Below are positions 9,651 to 18,392 of a stretch of DNA of 64,000 bases, one piece after another (position 1 is the stretch's first letter; each line of letters starts with the position of its first letter). A program made the position numbers and the translations under genes. Below the pieces are notes generated by a model. It made no database searches, had not been told where the DNA came from, and was given only the letters and a program-made list of their open reading frames with translations. Origin of the DNA: Castellaniella sp034674885 (GTDB taxonomy: Bacteria > Pseudomonadota > Gammaproteobacteria > Burkholderiales > Burkholderiaceae_B); contig NZ_JAUCDS010000017.1 of assembly GCF_034674885.1 (NCBI RefSeq), positions 4,601 through 68,600 on the forward strand, written 5' to 3'.

Positions 9651-11000
9651 ATGAGCCCACACGCCGCTTCCGACACCAAAACCCCGCGCATCACCCAGGT
9701 CCGGGTCGTGCCCGTCGCCGGGCGGGACAGCATGCTGCTGAATCTCAGCGGCGCCCACGGCCCCTATTTCACCCGCAACATCGTCCTGATCGACGACGAA
9801 TCCGGCCACCAGGGCCTGGGCGAGGTTCCGGGCGGCGAGGCCATCCGGTCCGAGGCGCAGCGGCTGGGCCAGTCCCTGATCGGCCAGCCCATCGGCCGGA
9901 TGAACGAACTGCTGGAACACTGCCGTCGCGCCACCCAGGGCGGCACGGACGACCGGCGCGGCAACCAGACCTTCGACCTGCGCACTGGCGTGCACGTCGT
10001 CACTGCGCTGGAATCGGCCCTGCTGGACCTGCTGGGCCAGCACCTGGGAGTGCCAGTCGCGGCGCTGCTGGCCGACGGCCGCCAGCGCGACGCCGTCGAG
10101 GCCCTGGGATACCTGTTCTACATCGGCGACGCCGGCAAGACCACCCTGGACTACCGCCAGGAAGACGAAGCCGACGACGCCTGGTTCCAGCTGCGCAACC
10201 GCGAGGCCCTGACGTCGGAATCCATCGTGCGCCTGGCCCAGGCGGCCCGCGACCGCTACGGCTTCCGGCACTTCAAGCTGAAGGGCGGCGTACTGGCCGG
10301 CGACGCGGAAATCGAGGCCGTCACCGCACTGGCCGACCATTTCCCGGATGCCCACATCACCCTGGATCCGAACGGCGCCTGGTCCCTGAAGGAAGCCATC
10401 CGCCTGTGCCGCGACCAGCACCACGTCCTGGCCTATGCGGAAGACCCCTGCGGCGCCGAGGCCGGTTATTCGGGGCGCGAGATCATGGCGGAATTTCGCC
10501 GCGCCACGGGCCTGCGCACCGCGACCAACATGATCGCCACCGACTGGCGGGAAATGATGCACGCGATCCAGCTGCAGTCCGTGGACATCCCGCTGGCCGA
10601 CCCGCACTTCTGGACGATGCGCGGCTCGGTGCGCGTGGCCCAGATGTGCCATGAATGGGGCCTGACCTGGGGCTCGCATTCCAACAACCACTTCGACATC
10701 TCGCTGGCCATGTTCACGCACGTCGCGGCCGCCGCCCCCGGCGACATCACGGCCATCGACACGCACTGGATCTGGCAGGACGGCCAGCACCTGACGACTG
10801 ATCCGCTGCGCATCGTGGACGGCAGGATCGCCGTGCCGCAGGTCCCCGGCCTGGGCGTGCGCATCGATCAGGAACGGCTGGACAGAGCACACGCCCTGTA
10901 TCGGGAAAAGGGCCTGGGCAGCCGGGACGACGCCATCGGCATGCAGTTTCTGGTGCCAAACTGGCGTTTCGACAACAAACGGCCCTGCCTGGTGCGATGA
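9651..11000 (+). CDS. gudD: D-glucarate dehydratase
   Basis: Dehydrates D-glucarate (and L-idarate) to 5-keto-4-deoxyglucarate. The 449-residue enolase-superfamily protein has the GlucD catalytic set: K209 and K211 in FKLKGG, metal ligands D239 (LDPNGAW), E264 (AEDPCG) and N293 (TNMIATDW), plus D317 and H343 (WGSHSNNHFD). The C-terminal YREKGLGSRDDAIGMQFLVP segment is a hallmark of GudD. It is translationally linked to the semialdehyde dehydrogenase gene (3-base gap) and is followed by a strong hairpin, so it likely closes the operon. Confidence 0.95.
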   Translation: MSPHAASDTKTPRITQVRVVPVAGRDSMLLNLSGAHGPYFTRNIVLIDDESGHQGLGEVPGGEAIRSEAQRLGQSLIGQPIGRMNELLEHCRRATQGGTDDRRGNQTFDLRTGVHVVTALESALLDLLGQHLGVPVAALLADGRQRDAVEALGYLFYIGDAGKTTLDYRQEDEADDAWFQLRNREALTSESIVRLAQAARDRYGFRHFKLKGGVLAGDAEIEAVTALADHFPDAHITLDPNGAWSLKEAIRLCRDQHHVLAYAEDPCGAEAGYSGREIMAEFRRATGLRTATNMIATDWREMMHAIQLQSVDIPLADPHFWTMRGSVRVAQMCHEWGLTWGSHSNNHFDISLAMFTHVAAAAPGDITAIDTHWIWQDGQHLTTDPLRIVDGRIAVPQVPGLGVRIDQERLDRAHALYREKGLGSRDDAIGMQFLVPNWRFDNKRPCLVR

Positions 11001-11037
11001 TCATCCCGCAATCTGTCGGAAAAGCACTATGATGCCC

Positions 11038-11076
11038 TTGCCAGGCAGCCGATTCGCGGCGCCTGGCAATTCTTTT
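11038..11076 (+). terminator. Intrinsic terminator after gudD
   Basis: A 9-bp perfect stem (11038-11046 with 11061-11069) extended by an inner GCCG/CGGC pair around an ATTCG loop, followed by a T-rich tract (TTCTTTT). It lies 37 bases after the gudD stop and only 9 bases before the transporter start at 11085. Confidence 0.75.
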
Positions 11077-11084
11077 CCTACCCC

Positions 11085-11984
11085 ATGACGACCGACTCAC
11101 GTTCCCCGGCCTGGCTGGGTCCAGCCCTGATGTGCGGCGCCAGCCTGTGCTTTGCCATGTTGGACACAGGCACGAAATATCTGGCGGCCCACTACCCCCT
11201 GTTGCAGATCGTCTGGGTGCGCTACATCGCGCAGGCCATGGGTGTGGTGCTGATCTTCGGCCCCAGCATGCGGATGCACCTGCTGGAGGCCCACAACTAC
11301 GGCATCCAGCTGCTGCGAGGCTTGTGCCTGTGCTGCGGCAGCGTCTTCGTCGTCAACGGCCTGGCACGGCTGCCCCTGGCCGAAGCCACCGCCATCGTCT
11401 TCCTGGCCCCTGTCCTGATCACCATCCTGTCGGGCCTGCTGCTGAAGGAAAAAGCCCGGACCATGGACTGGCTGGCCGTCACCTGCGGCTTTGCCGGGGT
11501 GCTGATCATCGCCCGGCCGGGCGGCGGGTTGCTGACCTGGGCCATCCTGTTTCCCCTGGGGTCCGCCCTGACCAACGCCATCTACCAGCTGGTCACCCGA
11601 TCCACCCGCAGTTCCGAGCACGCGGCCACCAGCAATTTCTACACCGGACTGATCGGTGCCCTGGCACTGACGCCCTGGGGCGCCAGTGTCTGGGAACCCA
11701 TGAGCACGCCGGATTTCCTGCTGCTGCTGGGCATTGGCGGCATTGCCTCGATCGGGCACCTGACCATCACCTATGCCCTGTTGCACGCCTCGGCGGCATC
11801 GCTGGGAGCCTACAGCTATTCGCAGATCCTGTGGGCGACGCTGCTGGGCTGGCTAGCCTTTGGCGCCATACCCGACGCCATCGCCTGGGTGGGCATCCTG
11901 ATCATCGCCCTGGGCGGCCTGGTGCTGTCAGTACCCCAGGTCCGGCAGATGGGGGCAGCGCTCCTGCGCGTGGGGCGCCGCTGA
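11085..11984 (+). CDS. EamA/DMT-superfamily transporter
   Basis: Inner-membrane protein of 299 residues with about ten hydrophobic helices arranged as two repeated EamA halves (first half ending near ARTMDWLAVTCGFAGVLIIARPGG, second near LGWLAFGAIPDAIAWVGILIIALGG). Members export amino acids, metabolites or toxic intermediates; no substrate can be assigned. It stands alone after the gudD terminator and converges on dabA with only four bases between stops. No clear ribosome binding site precedes its ATG, and the terminator hairpin lies directly upstream, so expression level is hard to predict. Confidence 0.88.
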   Translation: MTTDSRSPAWLGPALMCGASLCFAMLDTGTKYLAAHYPLLQIVWVRYIAQAMGVVLIFGPSMRMHLLEAHNYGIQLLRGLCLCCGSVFVVNGLARLPLAEATAIVFLAPVLITILSGLLLKEKARTMDWLAVTCGFAGVLIIARPGGGLLTWAILFPLGSALTNAIYQLVTRSTRSSEHAATSNFYTGLIGALALTPWGASVWEPMSTPDFLLLLGIGGIASIGHLTITYALLHASAASLGAYSYSQILWATLLGWLAFGAIPDAIAWVGILIIALGGLVLSVPQVRQMGAALLRVGRR

Positions 11985-11988
11985 CCCA

Positions 11989-14526
11989 TCAGAGTTCCAG
12001 CGGCAGCCACTCGCCCCGCGCGTAGCGCTGCAGCGTAGCGCCTTCGTAGCGCCACAACAGCATCCAGCCGTTATCGCACAGTTTGGCCAGCACCGCATTG
12101 CGCGCGACGATGTCGGCGATCCGCCGTGCCGGCGCGTCGATCACTACCGTCAGGCGCACGGGCTGGTGATACCAGCCCTCGCCATCGTGCAGGGACTGCC
12201 GGGGCAGGCCGATGCGCAGATCCCCGCCATTGCCCTCGAACACTCCGACATGGCCATCGACGACATTGTGCAGGACCTTGTTGCCCGCCCCGTAATGCAG
12301 CGGGTCGCAGGTGGACGCGTGGTACTGCCAGGACAACCAGTTGGTGACCAGCATCGGTCCCATCATCAGTTTTTCAAGCACCACGCCGTCCGCATCGAAC
12401 CGCGCATCGTAATCGTGCAGATAGCTGCGGCTGAGCACCCTGCCGCGACTGCGGTCGCGGGGACCGATGATGAACGCAGCATTCCGGGTCAGCCCCCATT
12501 CCGGCCGGGTCTGGGAACCATCGTTCGCCCGGCGCCGGAAGGCCGTCAGCAAGGACTCGGGGGACAGGTTTGCGTCCATCCACAGCGTCGGTGCGCGCTC
12601 GTGGCGGATGCGGTCACCCGCCTGTCCGAAGGCCAGCTCCATTTTCTTCCAGCGTGCCAGCGCCGCCGGGGGCAGCAGGTCCAGGTCGAAGCCCGTGACT
12701 TCATCAGTGGTGGTGTTGTGCAAAGCCCCCATGAAGACCGTGCCAGACGGAATGTGCAACCCGTGCGCGAGCAGGCCCTGCCGGACCTGCGGGTCGTTGA
12801 GCAGGAGCGCCAGCGCGCGCGCATTGGCCTCGCCAGGTCGGCCGTAGCAGGCTCCGCAATCCAGGGTCGAGGCATGCGCATTGTTGGTGCTGTGCCCCGC
12901 ATGGCCGCAGAGAACCACCAGCGGCGCCAGGCGGTCGTCCAGCCCCATGGTATGTAGAACACCGGCGGCCAGCTCGACCTGTTCGTCGATGCCCAGCCCG
13001 GTCACCATGGGCCGGCACCGGTCCTGGACCGCCGCTGGCACGCCCAGGTGATCGGCGCCAACGCGCGCAGCGGCGGGCGGCCGGATCCAGCGCAGGATCT
13101 TGCCCAGGTAGCCGACACCCAGCACTTCGACGAATGAAAAGGTCGCACTCGACCAGCGTACAGCGCCCAGCCATTGATCCAGCCCGGCCAGCCGCGTGCG
13201 GCGGGCCGCGCTGGCCCGTGCCGCCTCCGAGGCATCGACGGCCGTGCGCCCAGGTTCCGTCACCACGTCCTGCACCGCGATGCTGGGATAGGCCAGACCC
13301 GGCAGCTGCGGCCGGTGGATGTCAGTGCCCAGCGGGTTGTAATGGATGGGAATGCCAAAGAACCCTGCGAACGCCCGCGTCTGGACGCCCGACCAGACGG
13401 CCTCCAGAGAACGGCGCATGCGTTCGCTGCGCGTGTCGATGCAAAACACGGCTTGCACCTCGGGAGCCTGCGCGTCGGGTACAGGGACCGGGGCGCGCAG
13501 GGTCCGGGCGAACCCGCGCTGGAAGCTGATTTCCAGCGCCTGCTGCCAGCACTCATCTACGTTCAGCGCCGCATCGGCTTCAGCAACGCGTTGATGAAAA
13601 TCCTGCCAATGCACCTGCAGCGCGGCAACGGCAGCGCCGCGCGCGACAGTCGACACGGCTCGCGCCAGCAAGGCCTCCCAGGCGATCCGACAAGCCAGCA
13701 GGTCGCTCAGGCGCGCGTCGTCCTGCCCGGTGGGGGCATTCTGCCAGCCGACATAGGCGCACCAGGATGCCCAGCCATTGATCGACAGCAGCAGCGCCTC
13801 GAAATAATCGCTCCAGGCAGACTCGTCCAGGGCCAGTTCAGCCAGGGCCCAGCGCATGGCGTCCGCTGGCTGCAGCGGCAACTCGCGCAGCCGCAGCCCG
13901 AATCCGGACAGGCCCAGCCTCGCGCTCAGGCCATGGTCACCGACCATGCTCTCGCGCCAGAACCCGTACAGGCCGGGACTGCCCGCCGCGCGCCAATCCG
14001 CCTGGTGGCGATCGAAGTAGGTCGCGCACGTCTGGCTGATCTGGAATACCAGGGCGGCCCGCCACGGCCAGCGCTTGTTCTTCTGCACCGCATCGTCGAG
14101 CAGATCCACCAGCAGCGGCTCACGGCGTATTCCGGGCGCTTCCGACAGCCCGGCGATACAGCGATCGGCCGTCACTGCGTCGGCGCCTTGCTCGGCGCGG
14201 ACGGCCAGCGCAGCCTCCAGATCCTGGCGCGCGATGCGGCCGGCATCCCATTCCTGCCGGATGTAGTCCCGCGCAGGAAACACGTGAAAATCGCCCAGCA
14301 CAGCCAGGCGTGCAGCCACGTGGCGGATCGGCAGACCGATGCGCCGCCAGTGGGGATTGACCGCCACCGCCTGGTCCAGCGGCCAGGCCGGCATGATGCC
14401 CGAACACGCTCGCGCGATCGCATGCCTCAAAGCCTGGTCGTCTTCAGGGGTGGCAGCCGTCGGTTCCGTTGCTGCCTCGGCCGGGGTGTCCAATGCGACG
14501 GCGCTCACGATCCAGACCTCCCGCAC
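11989..14526 (-). CDS. dabA: DabA, inorganic carbon uptake protein (DUF2309/UPF0753)
   Basis: Cytoplasmic zinc subunit of the DAB complex, which converts CO2 to bicarbonate vectorially, driven by the membrane partner DabB. Numbering from 14526, the product is 845 residues with the beta-carbonic-anhydrase-like site C362 and D364 (VFCIDTRSER) and H542 and C557 (CGHAGHSTNNAHASTLDCG), spacing that matches characterised DabA. A GTG at 14508 overlaps the dabB stop as GTGA and is probably the true start, which would shorten the protein by six residues. Gene order dabB-dabA with a divergent LysR gene and a beta-carbonic anhydrase supports bicarbonate supply. Confidence 0.93.
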   Translation of the reverse strand: MREVWIVSAVALDTPAEAATEPTAATPEDDQALRHAIARACSGIMPAWPLDQAVAVNPHWRRIGLPIRHVAARLAVLGDFHVFPARDYIRQEWDAGRIARQDLEAALAVRAEQGADAVTADRCIAGLSEAPGIRREPLLVDLLDDAVQKNKRWPWRAALVFQISQTCATYFDRHQADWRAAGSPGLYGFWRESMVGDHGLSARLGLSGFGLRLRELPLQPADAMRWALAELALDESAWSDYFEALLLSINGWASWCAYVGWQNAPTGQDDARLSDLLACRIAWEALLARAVSTVARGAAVAALQVHWQDFHQRVAEADAALNVDECWQQALEISFQRGFARTLRAPVPVPDAQAPEVQAVFCIDTRSERMRRSLEAVWSGVQTRAFAGFFGIPIHYNPLGTDIHRPQLPGLAYPSIAVQDVVTEPGRTAVDASEAARASAARRTRLAGLDQWLGAVRWSSATFSFVEVLGVGYLGKILRWIRPPAAARVGADHLGVPAAVQDRCRPMVTGLGIDEQVELAAGVLHTMGLDDRLAPLVVLCGHAGHSTNNAHASTLDCGACYGRPGEANARALALLLNDPQVRQGLLAHGLHIPSGTVFMGALHNTTTDEVTGFDLDLLPPAALARWKKMELAFGQAGDRIRHERAPTLWMDANLSPESLLTAFRRRANDGSQTRPEWGLTRNAAFIIGPRDRSRGRVLSRSYLHDYDARFDADGVVLEKLMMGPMLVTNWLSWQYHASTCDPLHYGAGNKVLHNVVDGHVGVFEGNGGDLRIGLPRQSLHDGEGWYHQPVRLTVVIDAPARRIADIVARNAVLAKLCDNGWMLLWRYEGATLQRYARGEWLPLEL

Positions 14527-16103
14527 GCGGGCTCACGCGGGCTCCAGGCCGGTGGCACGGCATCGCGACCAGCCCCCGCCCATGCGGCGGGCCAGAATCT
14601 CAATACCCAGTAGGTGTAGCCCTCGTCCATGTAGAAGCCGGCATACACCCAACGGCGCACGGCCACGACCGCACGGGGCCGCAGCTGGAACGTCACCATC
14701 CCCAGATACATCAGCCCCATGCCGACCAGGGCGACCACGCCGGCCGCAGCCAGGGGGTCATTGCGTACCCCCAGCGGCGCGTGGTCCATGACACCTGCCG
14801 CGAGCGTCAGGCCGGCGGCCATCGCCCCCGCCGTCGCCAGCCGCGCGAAGACCGCTGCGGACCGACCTGATTCCAGTTTCGGCACCCACAGCAGCGGCGC
14901 CCAGGCCAGCGCCAGCACAGCGCTCCACCACCACGGCCAGGCCTGATCCCCCACCGCGGCCTGCAGTGCGAAGACAACGCCCAGCGAGACCGGCACGGCC
15001 AGGACCATGCTCAAGCCTGAATTGCGGACCTCGGCCGTCATGAGCTTGCGTTCGCAGTCGCGAACGGCGCTGGACGCGTTCAGGAAATTGTGGGCCTTGT
15101 ACAGCGAATGGCCCAGCAAATGCAGGGCCGCGAACAGATACAGGCCCAGTCCACATTCCAGCAGCATGAAGCCCATCTGGGCGATCGTGGACCAGGCCAG
15201 GTGCACCTTCTGGCTGACGCGGGTCAACAGCACCAGGCCTGCCACCGTGGCCGAGACCAGCCCGAAGATCACCAGCAGCCAGCGCGCAGCCAACGATACG
15301 CCCAGCAAAGGCGCGAACAGCACCAGCACGTACCCGCCCAGATTGACCACACCCGCGTGCAGCAGGGCGGACACCGGCGTGGGCGCCTCCATCACCTGGA
15401 CCAGCCAGCCATGCACGGGCATCAGGGCCGTGCGGGCAATGACGGCCAGCGCCAGGCACGCGCCGCTCCAGGCCAGCGCGGCAGACGCATGCCCCGCCGC
15501 AATGTGCGCCCACAGGGCGGACAGGGACCCGCTGCCCACCTGCGACCATGCCAGCAGGGCTGCCAGGATCAGCAGTGCATCGGCCGCGCGGTCGGTCACC
15601 CGTTTTTTATGCGCCGCCAGCAAGGCGAACGGCCGATCCTCGTAGAAGCACAGCAGCGCATGCATCGCATGCCCGATGGCTGCCCAGGCGGCAATCAGGA
15701 CGATCCAGTGATCGGCCAGCAGCAGCAGGTGCACGGCGGCCAGCACCGCCCCCAGGGCAGCGATGTACACCGGTTGACGTGGCTCGCCTTTCAGATGATT
15801 GGCGGAATACAGGCCGATGGCCGCACCCAGCAACTGCACCAGCAGGCTGACCCAGGCGCCGAACGGATTGACGGCCAGCCAGTCGCCCAGCACCGGGCTG
15901 GCAGCACCGGAGTCCGTCATCCACACCAGTTCTGACGCCACCCCGGCCAGCGAGAACGCCAGTGCGACAAGCGCCAGCAGATTGAACTGCCGCCACCGAC
16001 GCTGCACGGGCGCACGACCCAGCCCCGCCCAAACGGCAACGCCGGCCATCAGGATGACCGGCGCCAGCGCACATACGGCATTCAACCATTTCAACAGATC
16101 CAA
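14505..16103 (-). CDS. dabB: DabB, membrane proton-channel subunit of the DAB inorganic carbon transporter
   Basis: Membrane protein related to NADH dehydrogenase subunit L/MrpA (proton-conducting transporter family) that powers DabA. It has 532 residues, more than a dozen hydrophobic segments and the antiporter-like core around TPVSALLHAGVVNLGGYVL with its conserved histidine, plus a KVHLAWSTIAQMGFML segment. Complex I genes are absent nearby and it overlaps dabA, so it is not a respiratory subunit. Divergent from the LysR gene at 16211. Confidence 0.92.
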   Translation of the reverse strand: MDLLKWLNAVCALAPVILMAGVAVWAGLGRAPVQRRWRQFNLLALVALAFSLAGVASELVWMTDSGAASPVLGDWLAVNPFGAWVSLLVQLLGAAIGLYSANHLKGEPRQPVYIAALGAVLAAVHLLLLADHWIVLIAAWAAIGHAMHALLCFYEDRPFALLAAHKKRVTDRAADALLILAALLAWSQVGSGSLSALWAHIAAGHASAALAWSGACLALAVIARTALMPVHGWLVQVMEAPTPVSALLHAGVVNLGGYVLVLFAPLLGVSLAARWLLVIFGLVSATVAGLVLLTRVSQKVHLAWSTIAQMGFMLLECGLGLYLFAALHLLGHSLYKAHNFLNASSAVRDCERKLMTAEVRNSGLSMVLAVPVSLGVVFALQAAVGDQAWPWWWSAVLALAWAPLLWVPKLESGRSAAVFARLATAGAMAAGLTLAAGVMDHAPLGVRNDPLAAAGVVALVGMGLMYLGMVTFQLRPRAVVAVRRWVYAGFYMDEGYTYWVLRFWPAAWAGAGRDAVPPAWSPREPACGRSGS

Positions 16104-16210
16104 CTCGCGTACTCCAGAAAAGACGGCAAAATCAATACGCGTATTCTTGGATTTTTTATATCTTCTGTAAATTACATTTATAATATTGGAAGGTTCTATA
16201 AAACAGAACG
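16104..16210. promoter_or_regulatory. Divergent promoter region between dabBA and the LysR gene
   Basis: 107 bases, strongly AT-rich on the LysR side. A perfect 12-bp palindrome (AATACGCGTATT, 16134-16145) sits 31 bases upstream of the dabB start and is a candidate operator, though LysR sites usually have the form T-N11-A. Confidence 0.5.
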
Positions 16211-17143
16211 ATGAACATCAACCAGCTGAATTTCAAGCACCTGTTCTACTTCTGGCGCGTCGCCAAAACCGGGGCCCTCACCCACGCAGCCGAACAGATC
16301 CATACGTCCCAGTCCGCCCTCTCCACGCAAATCAAGCAGTTGGAGAACCGACTGGGCACGCCGTTGTTCGACCGCCAGGGGCGCCACCTGGAACTCACCG
16401 CGACCGGCCAGCAGGTCTTCGCCTATGCCGAAAGCATTTTCGGGCTGGGCGAACAGATGCTGGGATGGCTGGAAGGCCGCGAAGCAGGCGCCACCCGAGT
16501 GCGCGTGGGCAGCGTATCGACCATGTCGCGCAACTTCCAGGTCAACTGGCTGCGCCCTCTGTTCCATGATCCGAACATCATCCTGTCCGTGGATTCGGGA
16601 TCGCTGCAGGCCTTGGTCGAGCGCCTGCTGCGCCATCAGCTGGACGTAGTGCTCGCCAACGAACCGGTCCCATCCGATTCCACCCGTCCGGTGTCCTCGC
16701 GATTCCTCGGCAGCCAGGTCATTTCCCTGGTCGGCCGCGCCGATCGCTGGGCAGGCACCACGCTGCGTGTCCCGGAAGACCTGGACGACATCGAAATGGC
16801 CATGCCCAGCATGCGTCACAGTGTGCGTCCGCAGTTCGATGCATTATGCTTTTCAGCTGGGGTGCAGCCCAGGGTGCGCGCCGAGATCGATGACATGACG
16901 ATGTTGCGGCTGATCGCCCGAGACAGCGGCTGGATCACGGTACTGCCCGAAGTGGTCGTACAGGACGAACTGCACTCGGGCGAACTCACGCACGTGGGCC
17001 ATTCCTCGCAACTGACCGAACATTTCTACGCCATCACCGTTCAACACGGCCACCTGGCAGGCCCCCTGAAGCAGCTGCTGTCGCGCGCTGCGGCCGGGGA
17101 CATCCTGGGGGCCTCCACACCCGACTCTTCCGTCCCTCTCTAA
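16211..17143 (+). CDS. LysR-family transcriptional regulator of the inorganic carbon cluster
   Basis: 310-residue DNA-binding regulator: N-terminal winged helix (LTHAAEQIHTSQSALSTQIK) and a C-terminal substrate-binding-like effector domain. The N-terminus (NFKHLFYFWRVAKTGALTHAAE) resembles the NhaR-like LysR branch. It is divergent from dabB and 17 bases upstream of the carbonic anhydrase, an arrangement seen in DAB loci, so it most likely controls both. The effector (perhaps CO2/bicarbonate status) is unknown. Confidence 0.88.
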   Translation: MNINQLNFKHLFYFWRVAKTGALTHAAEQIHTSQSALSTQIKQLENRLGTPLFDRQGRHLELTATGQQVFAYAESIFGLGEQMLGWLEGREAGATRVRVGSVSTMSRNFQVNWLRPLFHDPNIILSVDSGSLQALVERLLRHQLDVVLANEPVPSDSTRPVSSRFLGSQVISLVGRADRWAGTTLRVPEDLDDIEMAMPSMRHSVRPQFDALCFSAGVQPRVRAEIDDMTMLRLIARDSGWITVLPEVVVQDELHSGELTHVGHSSQLTEHFYAITVQHGHLAGPLKQLLSRAAAGDILGASTPDSSVPL

Positions 17144-17160
17144 CCCACAAGGACATCACC

Positions 17161-17796
17161 GTGTTCCCACAACGACTGACCGACGGCTATTCCTCATTCC
17201 TGCACGGGCGTCTTGAAACCGAGCGCGCGCGCTATCTGGACCTGGCGGCATATGGCCAGCATCCGGACATCATGCTGATCAGCTGCGGGGATTCCCGCGT
17301 CGCCCCCGAAACGATCTTCGACGCCGGCCCCGGCGAAATGTTCGTGGTGCGCAACATCGCCGGCATCGTCCCGCCCTGTGACGAAAATCCGGAATCGGCC
17401 TTCCACGGCACCAGCGCCTGCGTGGAATTCGCCGTCAACGCCCTGGAAGTCTCCAACATTGTCGTCATGGGGCACGCCAGTTGCGGCGGCGTGGCAGCCT
17501 ACGCCAACCAGGCCGAACCCCTGTCCAAACCCAACTTCATCGGCACCTGGATGTCGCAGATCAAGCCCGTGGTGGACAAGGTCGGCCCGCGCACAGGCGA
17601 CTACGCCGAGTGGATCCGCAACATGGAATGGGGCGTGGTCGAATACAGCATGAACAACCTGATGACTTTCCCCGCCGTGCGCGAGCGCGTCGAGGCCGGC
17701 AAGCTGACCATCCACGGCGCCTATTTCGGCGTGGCCACAGGTGTGCTGTTCATCCGCAACCCCGATACCGGCGCCTTCGAACCCTACCAGGAATAG
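17161..17796 (+). CDS. Beta-class carbonic anhydrase
   Basis: Interconverts CO2 and bicarbonate. The 211-residue protein begins with GTG and has the complete beta-class zinc site: C42, with the D44/R46 dyad, in ISCGDSR, and H105 and C108 in MGHASCGG. Length and motifs fit CynT/Can enzymes. It follows the LysR gene by 17 bases and its stop lies five bases from the convergent Nudix gene. Together with DabAB it should raise cytosolic bicarbonate for carboxylases. Confidence 0.93.
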   Translation: MFPQRLTDGYSSFLHGRLETERARYLDLAAYGQHPDIMLISCGDSRVAPETIFDAGPGEMFVVRNIAGIVPPCDENPESAFHGTSACVEFAVNALEVSNIVVMGHASCGGVAAYANQAEPLSKPNFIGTWMSQIKPVVDKVGPRTGDYAEWIRNMEWGVVEYSMNNLMTFPAVRERVEAGKLTIHGAYFGVATGVLFIRNPDTGAFEPYQE

Positions 17797-17800
17797 GCCG

Positions 17801-18382
17801 TCACGCCGGGCGCCAGTCCAGCGCCCAGGCGCCGCTGCGCACGTTCTGCAACCACAGCGCGCAGCTCAATGTTTTGGCGTCGGTCACCCCTCCCTGCCGG
17901 CAGGCCGCTGAAAAGTCAGCGTCCGACAGGGTGCAGACGTCCAGGAACTCATCCGCATCCAGGTGACGCTGGCCCGCCTGCAGGCCCCTGGCGAAGAAAA
18001 TATGGATGATTTCCGTTGAGTACGCGATCGCCAGATGCAGCGCGCCGGCATGCGCCCACTGCTCGGCGGTATGGCCGGTTTCTTCCAACAGTTCCCGCTG
18101 CGCGCAGCGCAGGGGATCTTCGCCCGCTTCCAGCTTGCCCGCCGGAAATTCCGTCATGACCTGCCCCACCGGATAGCGGAACTGGCGTTCCAGCAGCACG
18201 TGCGCCTCGTCCAGCAAGGGGATGATGACGACCGCACCGGGATGAATGATGTATTCGCGGGCGGACGTGCTGCCATCAGGCATGCGCACGGTGTCCCGGC
18301 GACCCTTCAGGAAGCTGCCTTCGCACAGGATTTCGCTGGCCACACAGGTTTCCAGCAGATGGCGGTCCGGATTATCCGACAT
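17801..18382 (-). CDS. Nudix hydrolase (ADP-ribose pyrophosphatase-like)
   Basis: 193-residue hydrolase of nucleoside diphosphate derivatives. The Nudix box is complete: G followed by five residues, E, seven residues and RELLEETGH (GKLEAGEDPLRCAQRELLEE). The upstream EFPAGKLEAGED and the YVVHPGAVVI-like strand context suggest the ADP-sugar pyrophosphatase subgroup. It sits ten bases from the GGDEF/EAL gene stop on the same strand. Confidence 0.85.
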   Translation of the reverse strand: MSDNPDRHLLETCVASEILCEGSFLKGRRDTVRMPDGSTSAREYIIHPGAVVIIPLLDEAHVLLERQFRYPVGQVMTEFPAGKLEAGEDPLRCAQRELLEETGHTAEQWAHAGALHLAIAYSTEIIHIFFARGLQAGQRHLDADEFLDVCTLSDADFSAACRQGGVTDAKTLSCALWLQNVRSGAWALDWRPA

Positions 18383-18392
18383 GGTTCTTCCT

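Noticed and set aside
8802..10892. Long minus-strand open frame opposite the semialdehyde dehydrogenase and gudD
   Set aside because: Repetitive composition with no domain, entirely antisense to two well-supported genes.
14505..16103. Complex I NuoL subunit
   Set aside because: Overlaps dabA, no other nuo genes; belongs to the DAB system.
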